Part shown: one piece after another, positions 50,391 through 60,305 of the stretch | Layout: each line of letters opens with the position of its first letter | How positions within the stretch are numbered: the stretch's first letter is position 1 | NCBI GenBank assembly: GCA_963736425.1 | Contig: CAVTOX010000022.1 | Location: 1 to 64,000, forward strand | Direction: 5' to 3' | Origin: Prado023 sp963736425 | Lineage (GTDB): Bacteria; Actinomycetota; Actinomycetes; S36-B12; CAIYMF01 | DNA: 64,000 nucleotides | The notes under the pieces: model-generated | What the model saw: only the letters and a program-made list of their open reading frames with translations | Databases searched by the model: none | What the model was told of the DNA's origin: nothing | Program-made: the position numbers and the translations under genes

Positions 50391-51677
50391 TCAAGGGGTG
50401 GGATGCCGGCCCTCGGCAGCGGACTGCGCGATGTCGCGACGGTAGTGGCCACCCTCCAGGTGGATCCCCTCGAGCAGCTCGTAGGCGCGCTCGCGCGCCC
50501 CGGCGAGGTCTGCCGCGCGGGCGGTGGCGCACAGCACCCGGCCGCCGGTGGCGACGAGTTCGCCGTCGTGGCGTGCGGTGCCGGAGTGCACGACCCAGGC
50601 CGCGTCCCATCCCGACTCGGCGTCGGCGCCGACAGGCACCCCGGTGAGGACGCCGCCCGTCGTGGGGGCGTCGGGATAGCCCGGCGCGGCCAGCACGACG
50701 GTGACCGCCGAGCCCGGATGCCACTGGAGGTCACCGACCTCGTCGAGCGTCCCTCGGGCCGACGCGTTCAGCACGCCGGCCAGAGGGGTGCGCAGCAGTG
50801 CGAGGACTACCTGGGTCTCCGGGTCGCCGAAGCGTGCGTTGAACTCCACCACGCGCAGCCCGCGCGAGGTCAGGGCCAGCCCGGCGTAGAGCAGGCCGCT
50901 GAACGGGGTGCCGCGCTCGGCCATCAGGTCGATCGTCGGCCGGACCACCCGCGTCATGATCTCCTCGACGAGTCCGGCAGGGGCCCAGGGCAGGGGGGCG
51001 TAGGCGCCCATGCCCCCGGTGTTGGGGCCGGTGTCGCCCTCGCCGACCCGCTTGAAGTCCTGGGCGGGCAGGAGCGGCACGGCGCTGAACCCGTCGGTGA
51101 TGGCGAACAGGGAGACCTCGGGGCCGTCGAGGTACTCCTCCACCACCACGGCCCCACCGGCTCGGGTCAGGCACTCGGCGGCGTGGTCGAGGGCCGCCTG
51201 GCGGTCGTCGGTGACGACGACGCCCTTCCCGCCCGCGAGCCCGTCGTCCTTCACCACGTGCGGCGCGCCGAACTGGTCGAGCGCGTGGGCGACCTCGTCG
51301 ATGGTCGTGCACACGTGGGCCATTGCGGTCGGTACCCCGGACTCGGCCATGACTCGCTTGGCGAAGGCCTTCGATCCCTCCAGCTGTGCGGCGGCCCCGG
51401 ACGGTCCGAACGTCGCGAAACCCGCCTCGCGCAGCGCGTCGGCGACGCCGGCGACCAGCGGCGCCTCGGGGCCGATCACGACGAGGTCCACGGCCAGCTC
51501 GCGAGCCAGGCGGACGACGTCGGCGGGGTCGGTGGCAGCGACCACATGGTTGGTGCCGACCTCGGCCGTGCCGGCGTTCCCGGGGGCGATGTGCAGTGCC
51601 GTCACGGCGGGGTCGGCCGCCAGGGCCAGGGCCAGGGCGTGCTCACGGCCGCCGGAGCCGATCACGAGGATGTCCAC
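50391..51677 (-). CDS. purD: Phosphoribosylamine-glycine ligase PurD
   Basis: 428 residues from GTG 51677. ATP-grasp enzyme making GAR. VDILVIGSGGREHALALALA, IGPEAPLVAGVADALREAGF, PHVVKDDGLAGGKGVVVTDD, DFKRVGEGDTGPNTGGMGAY and VVEFNARFGDPETQVVLALL are all diagnostic. Complete and normal length. It follows the membrane-protein gene by 10 bp, so these genes may share a transcript. Confidence 0.96.
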   Translation of the reverse strand: MDILVIGSGGREHALALALAADPAVTALHIAPGNAGTAEVGTNHVVAATDPADVVRLARELAVDLVVIGPEAPLVAGVADALREAGFATFGPSGAAAQLEGSKAFAKRVMAESGVPTAMAHVCTTIDEVAHALDQFGAPHVVKDDGLAGGKGVVVTDDRQAALDHAAECLTRAGGAVVVEEYLDGPEVSLFAITDGFSAVPLLPAQDFKRVGEGDTGPNTGGMGAYAPLPWAPAGLVEEIMTRVVRPTIDLMAERGTPFSGLLYAGLALTSRGLRVVEFNARFGDPETQVVLALLRTPLAGVLNASARGTLDEVGDLQWHPGSAVTVVLAAPGYPDAPTTGGVLTGVPVGADAESGWDAAWVVHSGTARHDGELVATGGRVLCATARAADLAGARERAYELLEGIHLEGGHYRRDIAQSAAEGRHPTP

Positions 51678-51687
51678 GCCCCGCAGG

Positions 51688-52593
51688 CTACCGGGCGGCG
51701 GACGCGGTCCCGGGCGAGGCATCCCGCAGGTGGCGCCCCACGACGGCCACGACGTACCAGAGCCACAGGATCATCCCGATGTGCAGGACGTCGTTCTCGG
51801 AGAAGTAGAAGCCCGCGCCGTCCTCCCAGAGGACGGCCGTGATCCCGGCGGCGTAGTAGCCGAAGTACGCGATCTGGACTCCGACGAGGAACACCGCCGC
51901 GATCACCAGCGAGCGGTCCATCGGGTCCCGCGTGGACTGGTAGCGGCGGCCGGCGACGACGATCACGATGAGGATTCCCGGGACGGCGAACAGCATCAGC
52001 ACGGGGAATGACAGCAGCACCGCGCTGGGCGCCAGCACGCCGATGATCGTGACGATGACGTAGACCACGGCGTTGAGGGCGGCGAAGATGACCAGGCCGC
52101 GACGCAGACGATCGGTCGCACATGCGTGGGCGACGGCCATCAGCATCGCGCTCACGCTGCACGCCTGCGTGACGCTGTACCCCACCTCCCAGCCGTTCGT
52201 CAGGCGGCACAGCTCCAGGCCCGCGCACTTCAGTTCATAGCTGAACGCCTGGTAGCTGACCCCCGCGAGCGCGGCGCCGATCCCGCCGAGGATCAGGGCG
52301 ACTCCGAGCCACTCGCGTGAGCGCTGGCCGCGCCGGGTCCGCACGAAGTAGATGCCGGAGGCGACCCACAGCCCGGCGAGCAGGAACACGAGGAAGGTGC
52401 CCAGCGGTTCGTTGACGATCGCGTCCCCGACCTGGACGCACGGGCGCTGGTCACACCACTGCTCAGGGGTGGTCTCGGGCTGGTAGGTCAAGTCGTCGAG
52501 GCGCCCGCACGCGGTGAGCAGGAGCGCGCCGGTCGTGGCCGCGAGCCCGCGGATGGTCCGGCTCGTTGCTCGACCAGATCCTCGCGTGCTCAC
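51688..52593 (-). CDS. Lipoprotein-like polytopic membrane protein, unknown function
   Basis: 301 residues from GTG 52593, overlapping the stop of the upstream gene (GTGA). The N-terminus RTIRGLAATTGALLLTACGR contains a lipobox-like LTAC. An extracellular stretch with two cysteines (QWCDQRPCVQVGDAIV) follows. Then seven helices: LGTFLVFLLAGLWVASGIYF, LGVALILGGIGAALAGVSYQ, VTQACSVSAMLMAVAHACAT, LVIFAALNAVVYVIVTIIGV, VLLSFPVLMLFAVPGILIVI, LVIAAVFLVGVQIAYFGYYA and HIGMILWLWYVVAVVGRHL. Conserved-looking charged and His residues sit at DVLHIG. The layout resembles small seven-helix (hemolysin-III/ceramidase-like) proteins, but no motif decides it. Function unknown. Confidence 0.65.
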   Translation of the reverse strand: MSTRGSGRATSRTIRGLAATTGALLLTACGRLDDLTYQPETTPEQWCDQRPCVQVGDAIVNEPLGTFLVFLLAGLWVASGIYFVRTRRGQRSREWLGVALILGGIGAALAGVSYQAFSYELKCAGLELCRLTNGWEVGYSVTQACSVSAMLMAVAHACATDRLRRGLVIFAALNAVVYVIVTIIGVLAPSAVLLSFPVLMLFAVPGILIVIVVAGRRYQSTRDPMDRSLVIAAVFLVGVQIAYFGYYAAGITAVLWEDGAGFYFSENDVLHIGMILWLWYVVAVVGRHLRDASPGTASAAR

Positions 52594-53075
52594 AGGCCCA
52601 ACGTGGCGAGGTCGCCCTCGACCACGGCCCGATCCTCGACGTCGTCAAGGCTCGCCGCCAGCTCTGCGGCGATGTCGCGCTCGATCCGTGCGGCGTTCAG
52701 GTCGCCATCGACCACGTACGCCCGCGCGAGGGCCTCATGCGCGGAGGCCACGATGAAGCCGTTGAGCTGGTGCTCCTCGCACAGGTCCATGCACCTCTGG
52801 GCGTGCACCATGGCGGGCTCGGAGCGGCCCAGGATGGCGTAGGTCCGGGCGCACTGCCACTCACCGATGGCCCACTCCTGCGGACCGCCCGCCCGCCCCC
52901 AGTGCCAGCGCGAGGCATGCGTGCAGTGGATCAGGTCGAAGTCCTCGGCCGCCGTGCGCTCGGGAAGGTCCAGCAGGCTCCATGCGTGGTTGAAAAGGGC
53001 CACGGCCTGGGCGCGGTCGGCGGCACGCTCCTGGTCCGTCTCCAGCGCGGCTGTGTCGATGTCGTCGGAGGGCAT
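52590..53075 (-). CDS. Small helical (TPR-like) cytoplasmic protein, unknown function
   Basis: 161 residues from ATG 53075. Entirely helical and acidic; no signal or membrane segment. The central part, HASRWHWGRAGGPQEWAIGE then WQCARTYAILGRSEPAMVHA, QRCMDLCEEHQLNGFIVASA and HEALARAYVVDGDLNAARIE, has the A-A-A spacing of tetratricopeptide hairpins. Trp/His-rich HASRWHWG is unusual. Its stop overlaps the start of the seven-helix membrane protein gene, so the two are likely to work together. I do not recognise a named family. Confidence 0.65.
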   Translation of the reverse strand: MPSDDIDTAALETDQERAADRAQAVALFNHAWSLLDLPERTAAEDFDLIHCTHASRWHWGRAGGPQEWAIGEWQCARTYAILGRSEPAMVHAQRCMDLCEEHQLNGFIVASAHEALARAYVVDGDLNAARIERDIAAELAASLDDVEDRAVVEGDLATLGL

Positions 53076-53207
53076 GGCACACAGGCTAGGGGCTGGGAAT
53101 CGTCGACGGTCGGCCCGGCGACGCCCACGGCCGGCTGTCGAGGGCGTGCACGGGTCGGCGGGGCCGCGGGCGCGCGTGCCGGGGTGTGGTGCGATCCCGG
53201 TCGGCGG

Positions 53208-54563
53208 TCAGCCCTCGTAGTAGCGGTCGACCTCGGTGAGCACCTCGTCGAGGATCGCCAGGCCGGTGCGCGCCTCCTCGTCGGTGACGGTGCACGGGGG
53301 CACGACATGCAGGCGGTTGAAGTTCGTGAAGGGCAGCAGGCCGCGCTTCTTGGCCTCAGTCACCAGCACGGTCATCGCCTCGGACGTCCCGCCGTACGGC
53401 GCCAGCATCGCCCGGGTCTCGCGGTTGCTCACGAGGTCCAGCGCCCAGAAGACGCCCAGGCCGCGGACCTCGCCGATCACCGGGTGCCGCTCGGCGAGGT
53501 CGGCCAGGCCGGGGCCAAGGACGTCGGTGCCGATGCGGGCGGCGTTCTCCACGATGCCCTCCTCGCGCATGGCGGTGATGCTGGCCACGATCGAGGCGGC
53601 CGCCAGCGGGTGCCCGGAGTAGGTCAGGCCGCCGGGGAACACTCGGTTGTCGAAGGTGGCGGCGATCTCGTCGGAGATGATCACCCCGCCCACGGGCACG
53701 TAGCCGGAGTTCGACCCCTTTGCGAACGTGACCAGGTCGGGACGGACGTCGAAGTGGTCGAACGCGAACCACCTGCCGGTGCGGCCGAACCCGGCCATGA
53801 CCTCGTCGAGGATCAGCATGATCCCGTGCTCGTCGCACAGCGCGCGCACGCCCTCGAGGTAGCCCGGCGGCGGGATCAGGACGCCCGCGGTGCCCACGAC
53901 CGTCTCCATGAGGATGGCCGCGACCGTGCCCGGACCCTCGAACCGGATGACGTCGGCGAGGTGCTCCAGCGCCCGCTGCGACTCCTGCTCCGGGCTCGTG
54001 GCCCAGAAGTGCGAGCGGTAGGGGTAGGGGCCGAAGAAGTGCACGTGGTCGTCGGCGAACTCGTTGGGCCAGCGCCGTGGGTCGCCGGTCGCGACGATCG
54101 CTGAGCCGGTGTTGCCGTGGTACGAGCGGTAGAAGCTCATCACCTTGCGGCGGCCGGTGTGCAGTCGGGCCATCCGGATGGCGTTCTCGATGGCGTCGGC
54201 GCCGCCGTTGGTGAAGAACACCTTGTTCAGGCTCGCGGGGGCCAGCTCGCAGATCAGCCGGGCGGCCTCGCTGCGGGCGGCGTTGGCGTGCTGCGGGGCG
54301 ATCGTGGCCAGGATGCCGGCCTGCTCCTGGATCGCGGCGATGACCCTGGGGTGCTGATGGCCGATGTTGGTGTTGACCAGCTGGCTGGAGAAGTCCAGGT
54401 ACCGGTTGCCGTCGTAGTCCCACACCCAGGACCCCGACGCACCCGCGAACGTCATCGGCGCCAGCGGCGCCTGCGCCGACCACGAGTGGAACACGTGCGC
54501 GCGGTCGAGCTCATAGGCACGCGCGCCCGCTGCGGGATCCGTGGTGGGGGTGGGCTCGGACAT
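53208..54563 (-). CDS. Class III PLP-dependent aminotransferase
   Basis: 451 residues from ATG 54563, behind AAGGAGAACGC. Omega-amino-acid/taurine-pyruvate type fold: FAGASGSWVWDYDGNRYLDF, SSQLVNTNIGHQHPRVIAAI, VFFTNGGADAIENAIRMARL, FYRSYHGNTGSAIVATGDPR, LILDEVMAGFGRTGRWFAFD (PLP aspartate) and the Schiff-base lysine in LVTFAKGSNSGYVPVGGVII. C-terminal GEVRGLGVFWALDLV binds substrate carboxylate. The substrate cannot be read from sequence; taurine, beta-alanine, GABA or polyamines are possible. A lone gene next to the second transhydrogenase operon. Confidence 0.88.
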   Translation of the reverse strand: MSEPTPTTDPAAGARAYELDRAHVFHSWSAQAPLAPMTFAGASGSWVWDYDGNRYLDFSSQLVNTNIGHQHPRVIAAIQEQAGILATIAPQHANAARSEAARLICELAPASLNKVFFTNGGADAIENAIRMARLHTGRRKVMSFYRSYHGNTGSAIVATGDPRRWPNEFADDHVHFFGPYPYRSHFWATSPEQESQRALEHLADVIRFEGPGTVAAILMETVVGTAGVLIPPPGYLEGVRALCDEHGIMLILDEVMAGFGRTGRWFAFDHFDVRPDLVTFAKGSNSGYVPVGGVIISDEIAATFDNRVFPGGLTYSGHPLAAASIVASITAMREEGIVENAARIGTDVLGPGLADLAERHPVIGEVRGLGVFWALDLVSNRETRAMLAPYGGTSEAMTVLVTEAKKRGLLPFTNFNRLHVVPPCTVTDEEARTGLAILDEVLTEVDRYYEG

Positions 54564-54652
54564 GCGTTCTCCTTGATCGGCCAGCGCGTGATCCGCGATT
54601 TTAGTACCCCACAGGGGGGATCTGCCCAGCCCGTCGCCGTCTCCGGTGCCGC

Positions 54653-56089
54653 CTACAGCGCCTTGAGGATGTCCTCGACCCGATCCTTCGCGTCGCCGAA
54701 CAGCATCTGGGTGTTCTCCTTGAAGAACAGCGGGTTCTGCACGCCCGCGTAACCGGTGGCCATGGAGCGCTTGAACACGATCACATCCTTGGCCTGCCAC
54801 ACGGTGAGCACCGGCATTCCCGCGATGGGGCTGCCCGGGTCGTCCATGGCTGCGGGGTTGACAGTGTCATTGGCACCGATGACCAGGACCACATCGGTGG
54901 CCGGCATGTCCGGGTTGACCTCGTCCATCTCGAGGACGATGTCGTAGGGCACCTTGGCCTCGGCCAGCAGGACGTTCATGTGCCCGGGCAGGCGCCCGGC
55001 CACCGGGTGGATGCCGAAACGCACCTCCACGCCACGCTCGCGCAGCTTGCGGGTGAGCTCGGCCACCGGGTACTGCGCCTGCGCCACGGCCATGCCGTAG
55101 CCGGGCGTGATGATGACCGAGTGCGCCTCCGTCAGGAGGTCGGCCGCACCCTCGGCCGTGATCTCCCGGTGCTCGCCGTAGTCGACGTCCGAGGCCACGG
55201 TGCCGGCCTCCACGCCGAACCCGCCGGCGATGACCGAGATGAACGAGCGGTTCATCGCCCGGCACATGATGTAGGACAGGTAGGCACCCGAGGATCCCAC
55301 CAGGGCGCCGGTGATGATGAGCAGGTCGTTGTTGAGCAGGAAGCCGGCTGCCGCCGCCGCCCAACCGGAATAGCTGTTGAGCATGGAGACCACGACGGGC
55401 ATGTCGCCGCCGCCGATCGAGGCAACCAGGTGCCAGCCCAGGAAGAGCGCCAGCAGGGTCATCAGGCCCAGAAGCGACTGGCGCACGACGATGTCGTCGG
55501 AGGGCACCATCACGTACGCAGCGGTCATTGCGAAGAACGCGACGATGATGCCGAGGTTGATCACGTTGTGGCCGGGGAGCATCAGGGGCGCGGACTTGAT
55601 CTTCGCCGAGAGCTTCAGGTAGGCGACGATCGAGCCGGTGAAGGTGACCGCACCGATGAAGACCCCGACGAACACCTCGACGTCGTGGATCGCCGGGTAC
55701 GCGACGTTGGTCTCGTAGGAGGAGTTCCAGCCGACCAGGACGGCGGCCAGGCCCACGAAGCTGTGCAGCATCGCGATGAGCTCGGGCATGCCGGTCATCT
55801 CGACCCGCTTGGCCCGCCAGATGCCGATCGCCCCGCCGATGGCCATGGCCGCGACGATCAGTCCAAGACCGGTGAGGCCGGTTCCCTCGGTCTCGATGGC
55901 GCCGTTGGCGGCCTCGACTCCGAGGACCGCGGCGAGGATGGTGATGACCAGCGCGACGGTCATGCCGATGATGCCGAAGCGGTTTCCCGCCTGTGCGGTC
56001 TCGTGCTTGGACAGGCCCGCGAGAGCGAGGATGAACATCAGGCCGGCGACGATGTAGGCGCCCAGGAGCAGGCTCAGTGAGATCGTCAT
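54653..56089 (-). CDS. pntB: NAD(P) transhydrogenase subunit beta (second copy)
   Basis: 478 residues from ATG 56089, sharing its A with the pntA stop (TGATG). Helices LLLGAYIVAGLMFILALAGL, FGIIGMTVALVITILAAVLG and MPVVVSMLNSYSGWAAAAAG; NADP domain SVIITPGYGMAVAQAQYPVA, FGIHPVAGRLPGHMNVLLAE, LVIGANDTVNPAAMDDPGSP, VIVFKRSMATGYAGVQNPLF and MLFGDAKDRVEDILKAL. Compared with the 40.7-kb copy it is longer and closer to the classic proteobacterial-type PntB. It forms a two-gene operon with the fused alpha subunit. Confidence 0.95.
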   Translation of the reverse strand: MTISLSLLLGAYIVAGLMFILALAGLSKHETAQAGNRFGIIGMTVALVITILAAVLGVEAANGAIETEGTGLTGLGLIVAAMAIGGAIGIWRAKRVEMTGMPELIAMLHSFVGLAAVLVGWNSSYETNVAYPAIHDVEVFVGVFIGAVTFTGSIVAYLKLSAKIKSAPLMLPGHNVINLGIIVAFFAMTAAYVMVPSDDIVVRQSLLGLMTLLALFLGWHLVASIGGGDMPVVVSMLNSYSGWAAAAAGFLLNNDLLIITGALVGSSGAYLSYIMCRAMNRSFISVIAGGFGVEAGTVASDVDYGEHREITAEGAADLLTEAHSVIITPGYGMAVAQAQYPVAELTRKLRERGVEVRFGIHPVAGRLPGHMNVLLAEAKVPYDIVLEMDEVNPDMPATDVVLVIGANDTVNPAAMDDPGSPIAGMPVLTVWQAKDVIVFKRSMATGYAGVQNPLFFKENTQMLFGDAKDRVEDILKAL

Positions 56090-57630
56090 CAGACTGAATC
56101 CTCACGCTTGAACATCTGGAGCATCCGGCCGGTGACGGTGAAGCCACCGAACACGTTGATGCTGGCCACGAGGATCGCGATGAAGGCCAGGACCGAGACC
56201 CAGACCTCGCCGTGGCCCACCTGGATCAGCGCACCGACGAGGATGATGCCGCTGATCGCGTTCGTCACCGACATCAGCGGGGTGTGCAGCGCGTGGTGCA
56301 CGTTGCCGATCACGTAGAACCCGATGACGACCGAGAGCATGAACACCATCATGTGCCCGAGGAGTGGTGCCGGTGAGAGGGCCGAGATCGTCAGGAACAC
56401 CGCGGCGCCTGCCCCCATGAGGGCGAGCCTCGTTCCGTCAGCCATCTTCTTCTTCGGTGGTTTCGGTTCCGGAGGTATCGCCACGGCAGCCGCGGGTGCG
56501 GCCGAGACCTGCACCGGGGGCGGGGGCCACAGGATCTCGCCCTGCTCCACCACGGTCATGCCGCGCTGGACGACGTCCTCGAGGTCGAGGACGGCCTGGC
56601 CGTCCTTCTCGGGGGTCATCAGCTTGAGCAGGTTGACCAGGTTGGTGCCGAACAGCTGGGAGGCCTGGGTGGGCAGCCGACCGGGGAGGTCGGTGTAGCC
56701 GAGGATGACCACGCCGTTCTCGGTGACCACGCGCTCGTCGGGCCGGCTGCCTGCGACGTTGCCGCCGTTGGCCGCCGCCATGTCGACGACGACGCTGCCG
56801 GGCTTCATCGACGCCACCATCTCCTCGGTGAGCAGTCGGGGTGCGGGCCGGCCGGGGATGAGCGCGGTGGTGATGACGATGTCGACGTCCTTGGCCTGGG
56901 CGGCGTACATCTCGGCGGCCTTGCGGTTGAAGTCCTCGCCCATCTCCTTGGCGTAGCCGGTCGCGCTGGGCCCGGTGTCCTCCACCTCGATCCGCAGGAA
57001 CTCCGCGCCCATCGACTCGACCTGCTCGCCGACCTCGGAGCGGGCGTCGAACGCGCGCACGATCGCACCCAGGCTGCTCGCCGTGCCGATCGCTGCCAGA
57101 CCCGCCACGCCGGCTCCGACGACCAGGACCTTGGCCGGCGGGACCTTGCCCGCGGCCGTGACCTGGCCGGTGAAGAACGACCCGAACTCGTTGGCCGCCT
57201 CGATGACCGCGCGGTAGCCGCCGATGTTGGCCATGGAGCTCAGGACGTCCAGGGACTGGGCGCGCGAGATGCGCGGGACCGCGTCCATGGCCAGGGCGGT
57301 GACGCCGCGGGCGGAGAGCGCGCTGACGAGGTCGGGGTCCAGCGCCGGGGCCAGCAGGCTGACCAGCGTCTGGCCGCTGCCTGGAGGCGCTGCACCTCGT
57401 CGGACGAGGGGGCGTTGATCTTCAGGAGGATCTCGGCCGACCACACCTCGTCACCGACGATCGTCGGCACCGGCCGCACGGTAGGCCGCGTCGTCGAACG
57501 AGGCCCCGACACCGGCGCCGGACTCGATGGACACGTCATATCCGAGCTTGACGATCTGCTCGACGGTCTTGGGGGTGGCAGCCACCCGGCGTTCGCCGGG
57601 CTTGGACTCCTTGGGCACACCGATGCGCAC
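56089..57630 (-). CDS. pntA: NAD(P) transhydrogenase subunit alpha, fused form (second copy), N-terminal frameshifts
   Basis: About 513 residues from GTG 57630 (VRIGVPKESKPGERRVAATP, then KTVEQIVKLGYDVSIESGAG). Frame changes near 57480 and 57380 join this to VPTIVGDEVWSAEILLKINA and to QTLVSLLAPALDPDLVSALS. Intact from there: MDAVPRISRAQSLDVLSSMA, Rossmann KVLVVGAGVAGLAAIGTASS, VDIVITTALIPGRPAPRLLT, VVVDMAAANGGNVAGSRPD, a Pro-rich linker (PPEPKPPKKK) and the membrane domain VFMLSVVIGFYVIGNVHHAL with HTPLMSVTNAISGIIL. NAD and membrane parts are on one chain, unlike the split genes at 42-43.6 kb. Confidence 0.93.
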
Positions 57631-57800
57631 GACTGTTCCTCTCGCCGAAGCGGTCGCTGCCGAACCTACCTCCTCGGCCTCAGGGGTTCACACGTGGGTG
57701 AGGCCCCGGGGCCGAGGTCAGGACGTAGGTCCCGGGCGGCGACGTGGACACAGGTCCCGCCCCGTCCGGGCCGACCGGCCACCGGGTCCGCCGCCTCGAG

Positions 57801-57846
57801 CTGGTAGTCGATTCGGTTCGCTCGGATCGACCGGATCGACTACCAG
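57801..57846. terminator. 17-bp imperfect palindrome downstream of the OYE-family gene
   Basis: CTGGTAGTCGATTCGGT (57801-57817) pairs with ACCGGATCGACTACCAG (57830-57846), one T-G wobble, 12-base loop. It lies 23 bp past the stop of the minus-strand reductase gene, so it is a likely terminator. The core GATTCGGT / ACCGGATC is shared with palindromes at 1031 and 61730. Confidence 0.65.
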
Positions 57847-57868
57847 CGGCTGAGGTCCGGGCGCCGCG

Positions 57869-58942
57869 TCACGGGAACCGACCGCGCAGGAGCTGGGGTG
57901 GCCAGGTGGCCTCGGCGCCGAGCTCGTGGGCCGCGCGCAGCGGCCACTGCGGGTCGCGCAGCAGGACCCGGGCGAGGGCGACCATGTCCGCGGAGCCCTC
58001 GGCCAGGATCGCCTCGTGCCTGGGCAGGGTCGGTGATCATCCCGACGGCCGCGGTGGGGATGCCCGGCCTCCTGGCGGATCCGTGCGGCGAGCGGGACCT
58101 GGTACCCGGGGCCGGGGGTGATGTCCTGGTGCGGGCTCACCCCGCCGCTCGAGACGTCGATGAGGTCCACTCCGAGGTCGCGCAGCCATCCGGCCACCAC
58201 GACGCTGTCGTCGAGGGTGTGCCCGCCGGTGACCCAGTCGGTCGCACTGATCCGCACCAGCAGCGCGCGGTCCTCGGGCCAGGCCGCCCGGACCGCGGCG
58301 ACCACCTCGCACAGCAGTCGGGCACGACCGGCGAGGTCGCCGCCGTACCCGTCGGTCCGGTCGTTGGACAGCGGGGAGAGGAACTGGTGGAGCAGGTATC
58401 CGTGAGCTGCGTGCACCTCCACGGTGTCGAAGCCCGCGTCCAGGGCGCGCTGCGCTGGCGGCCACGAACGCCGCCACGACCCCGGGCAGCTCGTCGGTCG
58501 ACAGCGCGCGCGGCCCTGCGTAGCCCGGATAGCCGGTGCTGCTCGGCCCCACCGTCGCCCAGCCGCCCTCGTCCGCCGGGACGCTGCCCCTCCCGCTCCA
58601 CGGCCGGTAGGTCGACGCCTTGTTCCCGGCGTGCGCCAGCTGGATCCCGGCGACAGCGCCCTGGCCCTGGATGAACGACACGATCGGTGCCCACGCGCGG
58701 GCCTGCTCGTCGGACCACAGCCCGGTGTCCTGGGGGCTGATCCGGCCCTCGGGCACCACGGAGGTGGCCTCGGCCATCACGAGCGCTGCCCCACCGCGGG
58801 CCAGGCCGCCGAGGTGGACCAGGTGCCAGGGCGTCGGGACCCCGCTCTGGTCCTCGACGGAGTACTGGCACATGGGCGAGACCATGATCCGGTTGCGCAG
58901 GTGGGTGCCGCGCAGGTCCAGCGGCGCGAACAGGTGGGTCAT
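57869..58942 (-). CDS. Old-yellow-enzyme family NADH:flavin oxidoreductase (YqjM-like), frameshifted
   Basis: About 358 residues from ATG 58942. FMN barrel of the YqjM class: LFAPLDLRGTHLRNRIMVSP, MCQYSVEDQSGVPTPWHLVH (with the redox-tuning Cys), LVMAEATSVVPEGRISPQDT, and GIQLAHAGNKASTYRPWSG with active-site H-A-G-x-K. A break near 58470 joins to VEVHAAHGYLLHQFLSPLSN and DRTDGYGGDLAGRARLLCEV, LVRISATDW. Breaks near 58060 and 58010 lead to AAVGMITDPAQ and EAILAEGSADMVALARVLLR, ending LLRGRFP at TGA 57869. All functional blocks are present, so this is probably an active ene-reductase with indel errors. Physiological substrate unknown. Confidence 0.87.
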
Positions 58943-59002
58943 GGCGGTCACGCTACCGGCGCAGCCGGCGCCTGCGGCCGCCCCGGACGCTGCGCCCGAG
59001 GG

Positions 59003-60290
59003 TCAGGAGCCGGAGAACCGCACGATGCCGGCGGGCCAGAACACCCGGAACTCGGGGTTGATGATCGCCTCGGGGCGCTGGAGGCCGGCCCCGGCGATGT
59101 TGGACGCGAGGTCGAGCAGGTTGTTGTCCGTCAGCGCGTTGTAGGTGACCCCGTAGGCTGCCGCTCGCCCGTCGTTGGCCCACGGCATGAACTGGATCGC
59201 GCGGGCCATGTTGGCGAAGACGTTGCCCCGCACCGTCAGGTTCTCGGCCCCGCTGGCCAGGATCCCGCGGCAGTCGTTGCCGTGGCTCGGGCACCAGACG
59301 CCGTCGAAGGTGTTGCCGATGATGGCCGAGTCGCGCCAGTTCATGACCCGGATCGCGTCGTTGCGCATGTTCAGGAACTGGTTGCCGGTGACGGCGATCC
59401 GCGTGTGGTACTGGCCGCCGGAGAAGTTGTGGGTGCCGACCCCACGCACCATGTTGGCGAACACGTTGCCCTCGATCAGGACGTCGATGTTCGGGGTGCC
59501 GGTCCAGGTTGCTCCAGATCGATCCGAACCCGTCGGTCAGCCCGTCGGGGGTGTCGAGGTTGACCGCCTCGGCCGACATGCGGGTGCTCCCGGTCGCGCC
59601 CAGGAACTCGTTGTTGCGGATCACCGAGTTGGCGTTGGCGTCCATCTCGATGAAGTGGTTGTTGTTCATGTTCGTGAAGCGGATCCCCTCGATCCGCACG
59701 CCCTGGTTGTGCCCGGCGATGATCCCCAGCGAGTTGCGGATGCCCGCGAGGTCGATCACGGACTGGCCGCCGCCCGCCCCCACGATCGCGATGTTGGACG
59801 CGCCGCCGTACCCGCCGACGGACCCGCGGCGCTTGCCCAGCGACGGGGGCACCAGCATGAACATCGAGGACGCGGCCTTGAACTTCTTGGTGCACGTCCG
59901 GTTCGTCTTGACCAGGGTCGTGCCGGCCGACAGCTGGATCGTCGTGTTGGACGGGACGTAGATCGTGCTCGGGATCCGGTAGGTGCCCGGAGCCAGGGTG
60001 AGGGTGCCGCCGCCGGCGCCCTCGAAGTTCTCCATCCAGGAGCGGATCATGTAGTAGTCGCGGGTGCAGGCGTTGATGGTCTTGAAGTTCGCGACCCGTG
60101 ACCCCGGGGCGAACGCGGCGCCGCTGGACAGCGCGACCTGCGGGCCGTCGGCGCGCACCACGCTCGGCGCTGCGACGCCGGTGGGGGTCACCGCGGCGCG
60201 CGGGGCGGCCTGGGCGAGGGCGGGGGTCGCCGCCCCGACGACGATGGTCGCGGCGATCAGGGCATGGGAGGCAAGGCGGACCGGACGCAT
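59003..60290 (-). CDS. Secreted right-handed beta-helix protein (pectate-lyase-like fold), one frameshift
   Basis: About 429 residues from ATG 60290. Signal peptide MRPVRLASHALIAATIVVGA ending TPALAQA. Then YYMIRSWMENFEGAGGGTLT and LAPGTYRIPSTIYVPSNTTI, the usual opening of glycan-active beta-helices, and repeated coils such as NNNHFIEMDANANSVIRNNE, VTGNQFLNMRNDAIRVMNWR, SAIIGNTFDGVW and LTVRGNVFANMARAIQF with N-rich stacks. A break near 59505 joins the halves. No catalytic residues can be assigned. Such proteins bind or cut acidic or neutral polysaccharides; it may act on the organism's own polymer or on plant/algal material. Alone between OYE and purA. Confidence 0.75.
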
Positions 60291-60305
60291 GCCCCCGTTA
60301 TCGGC

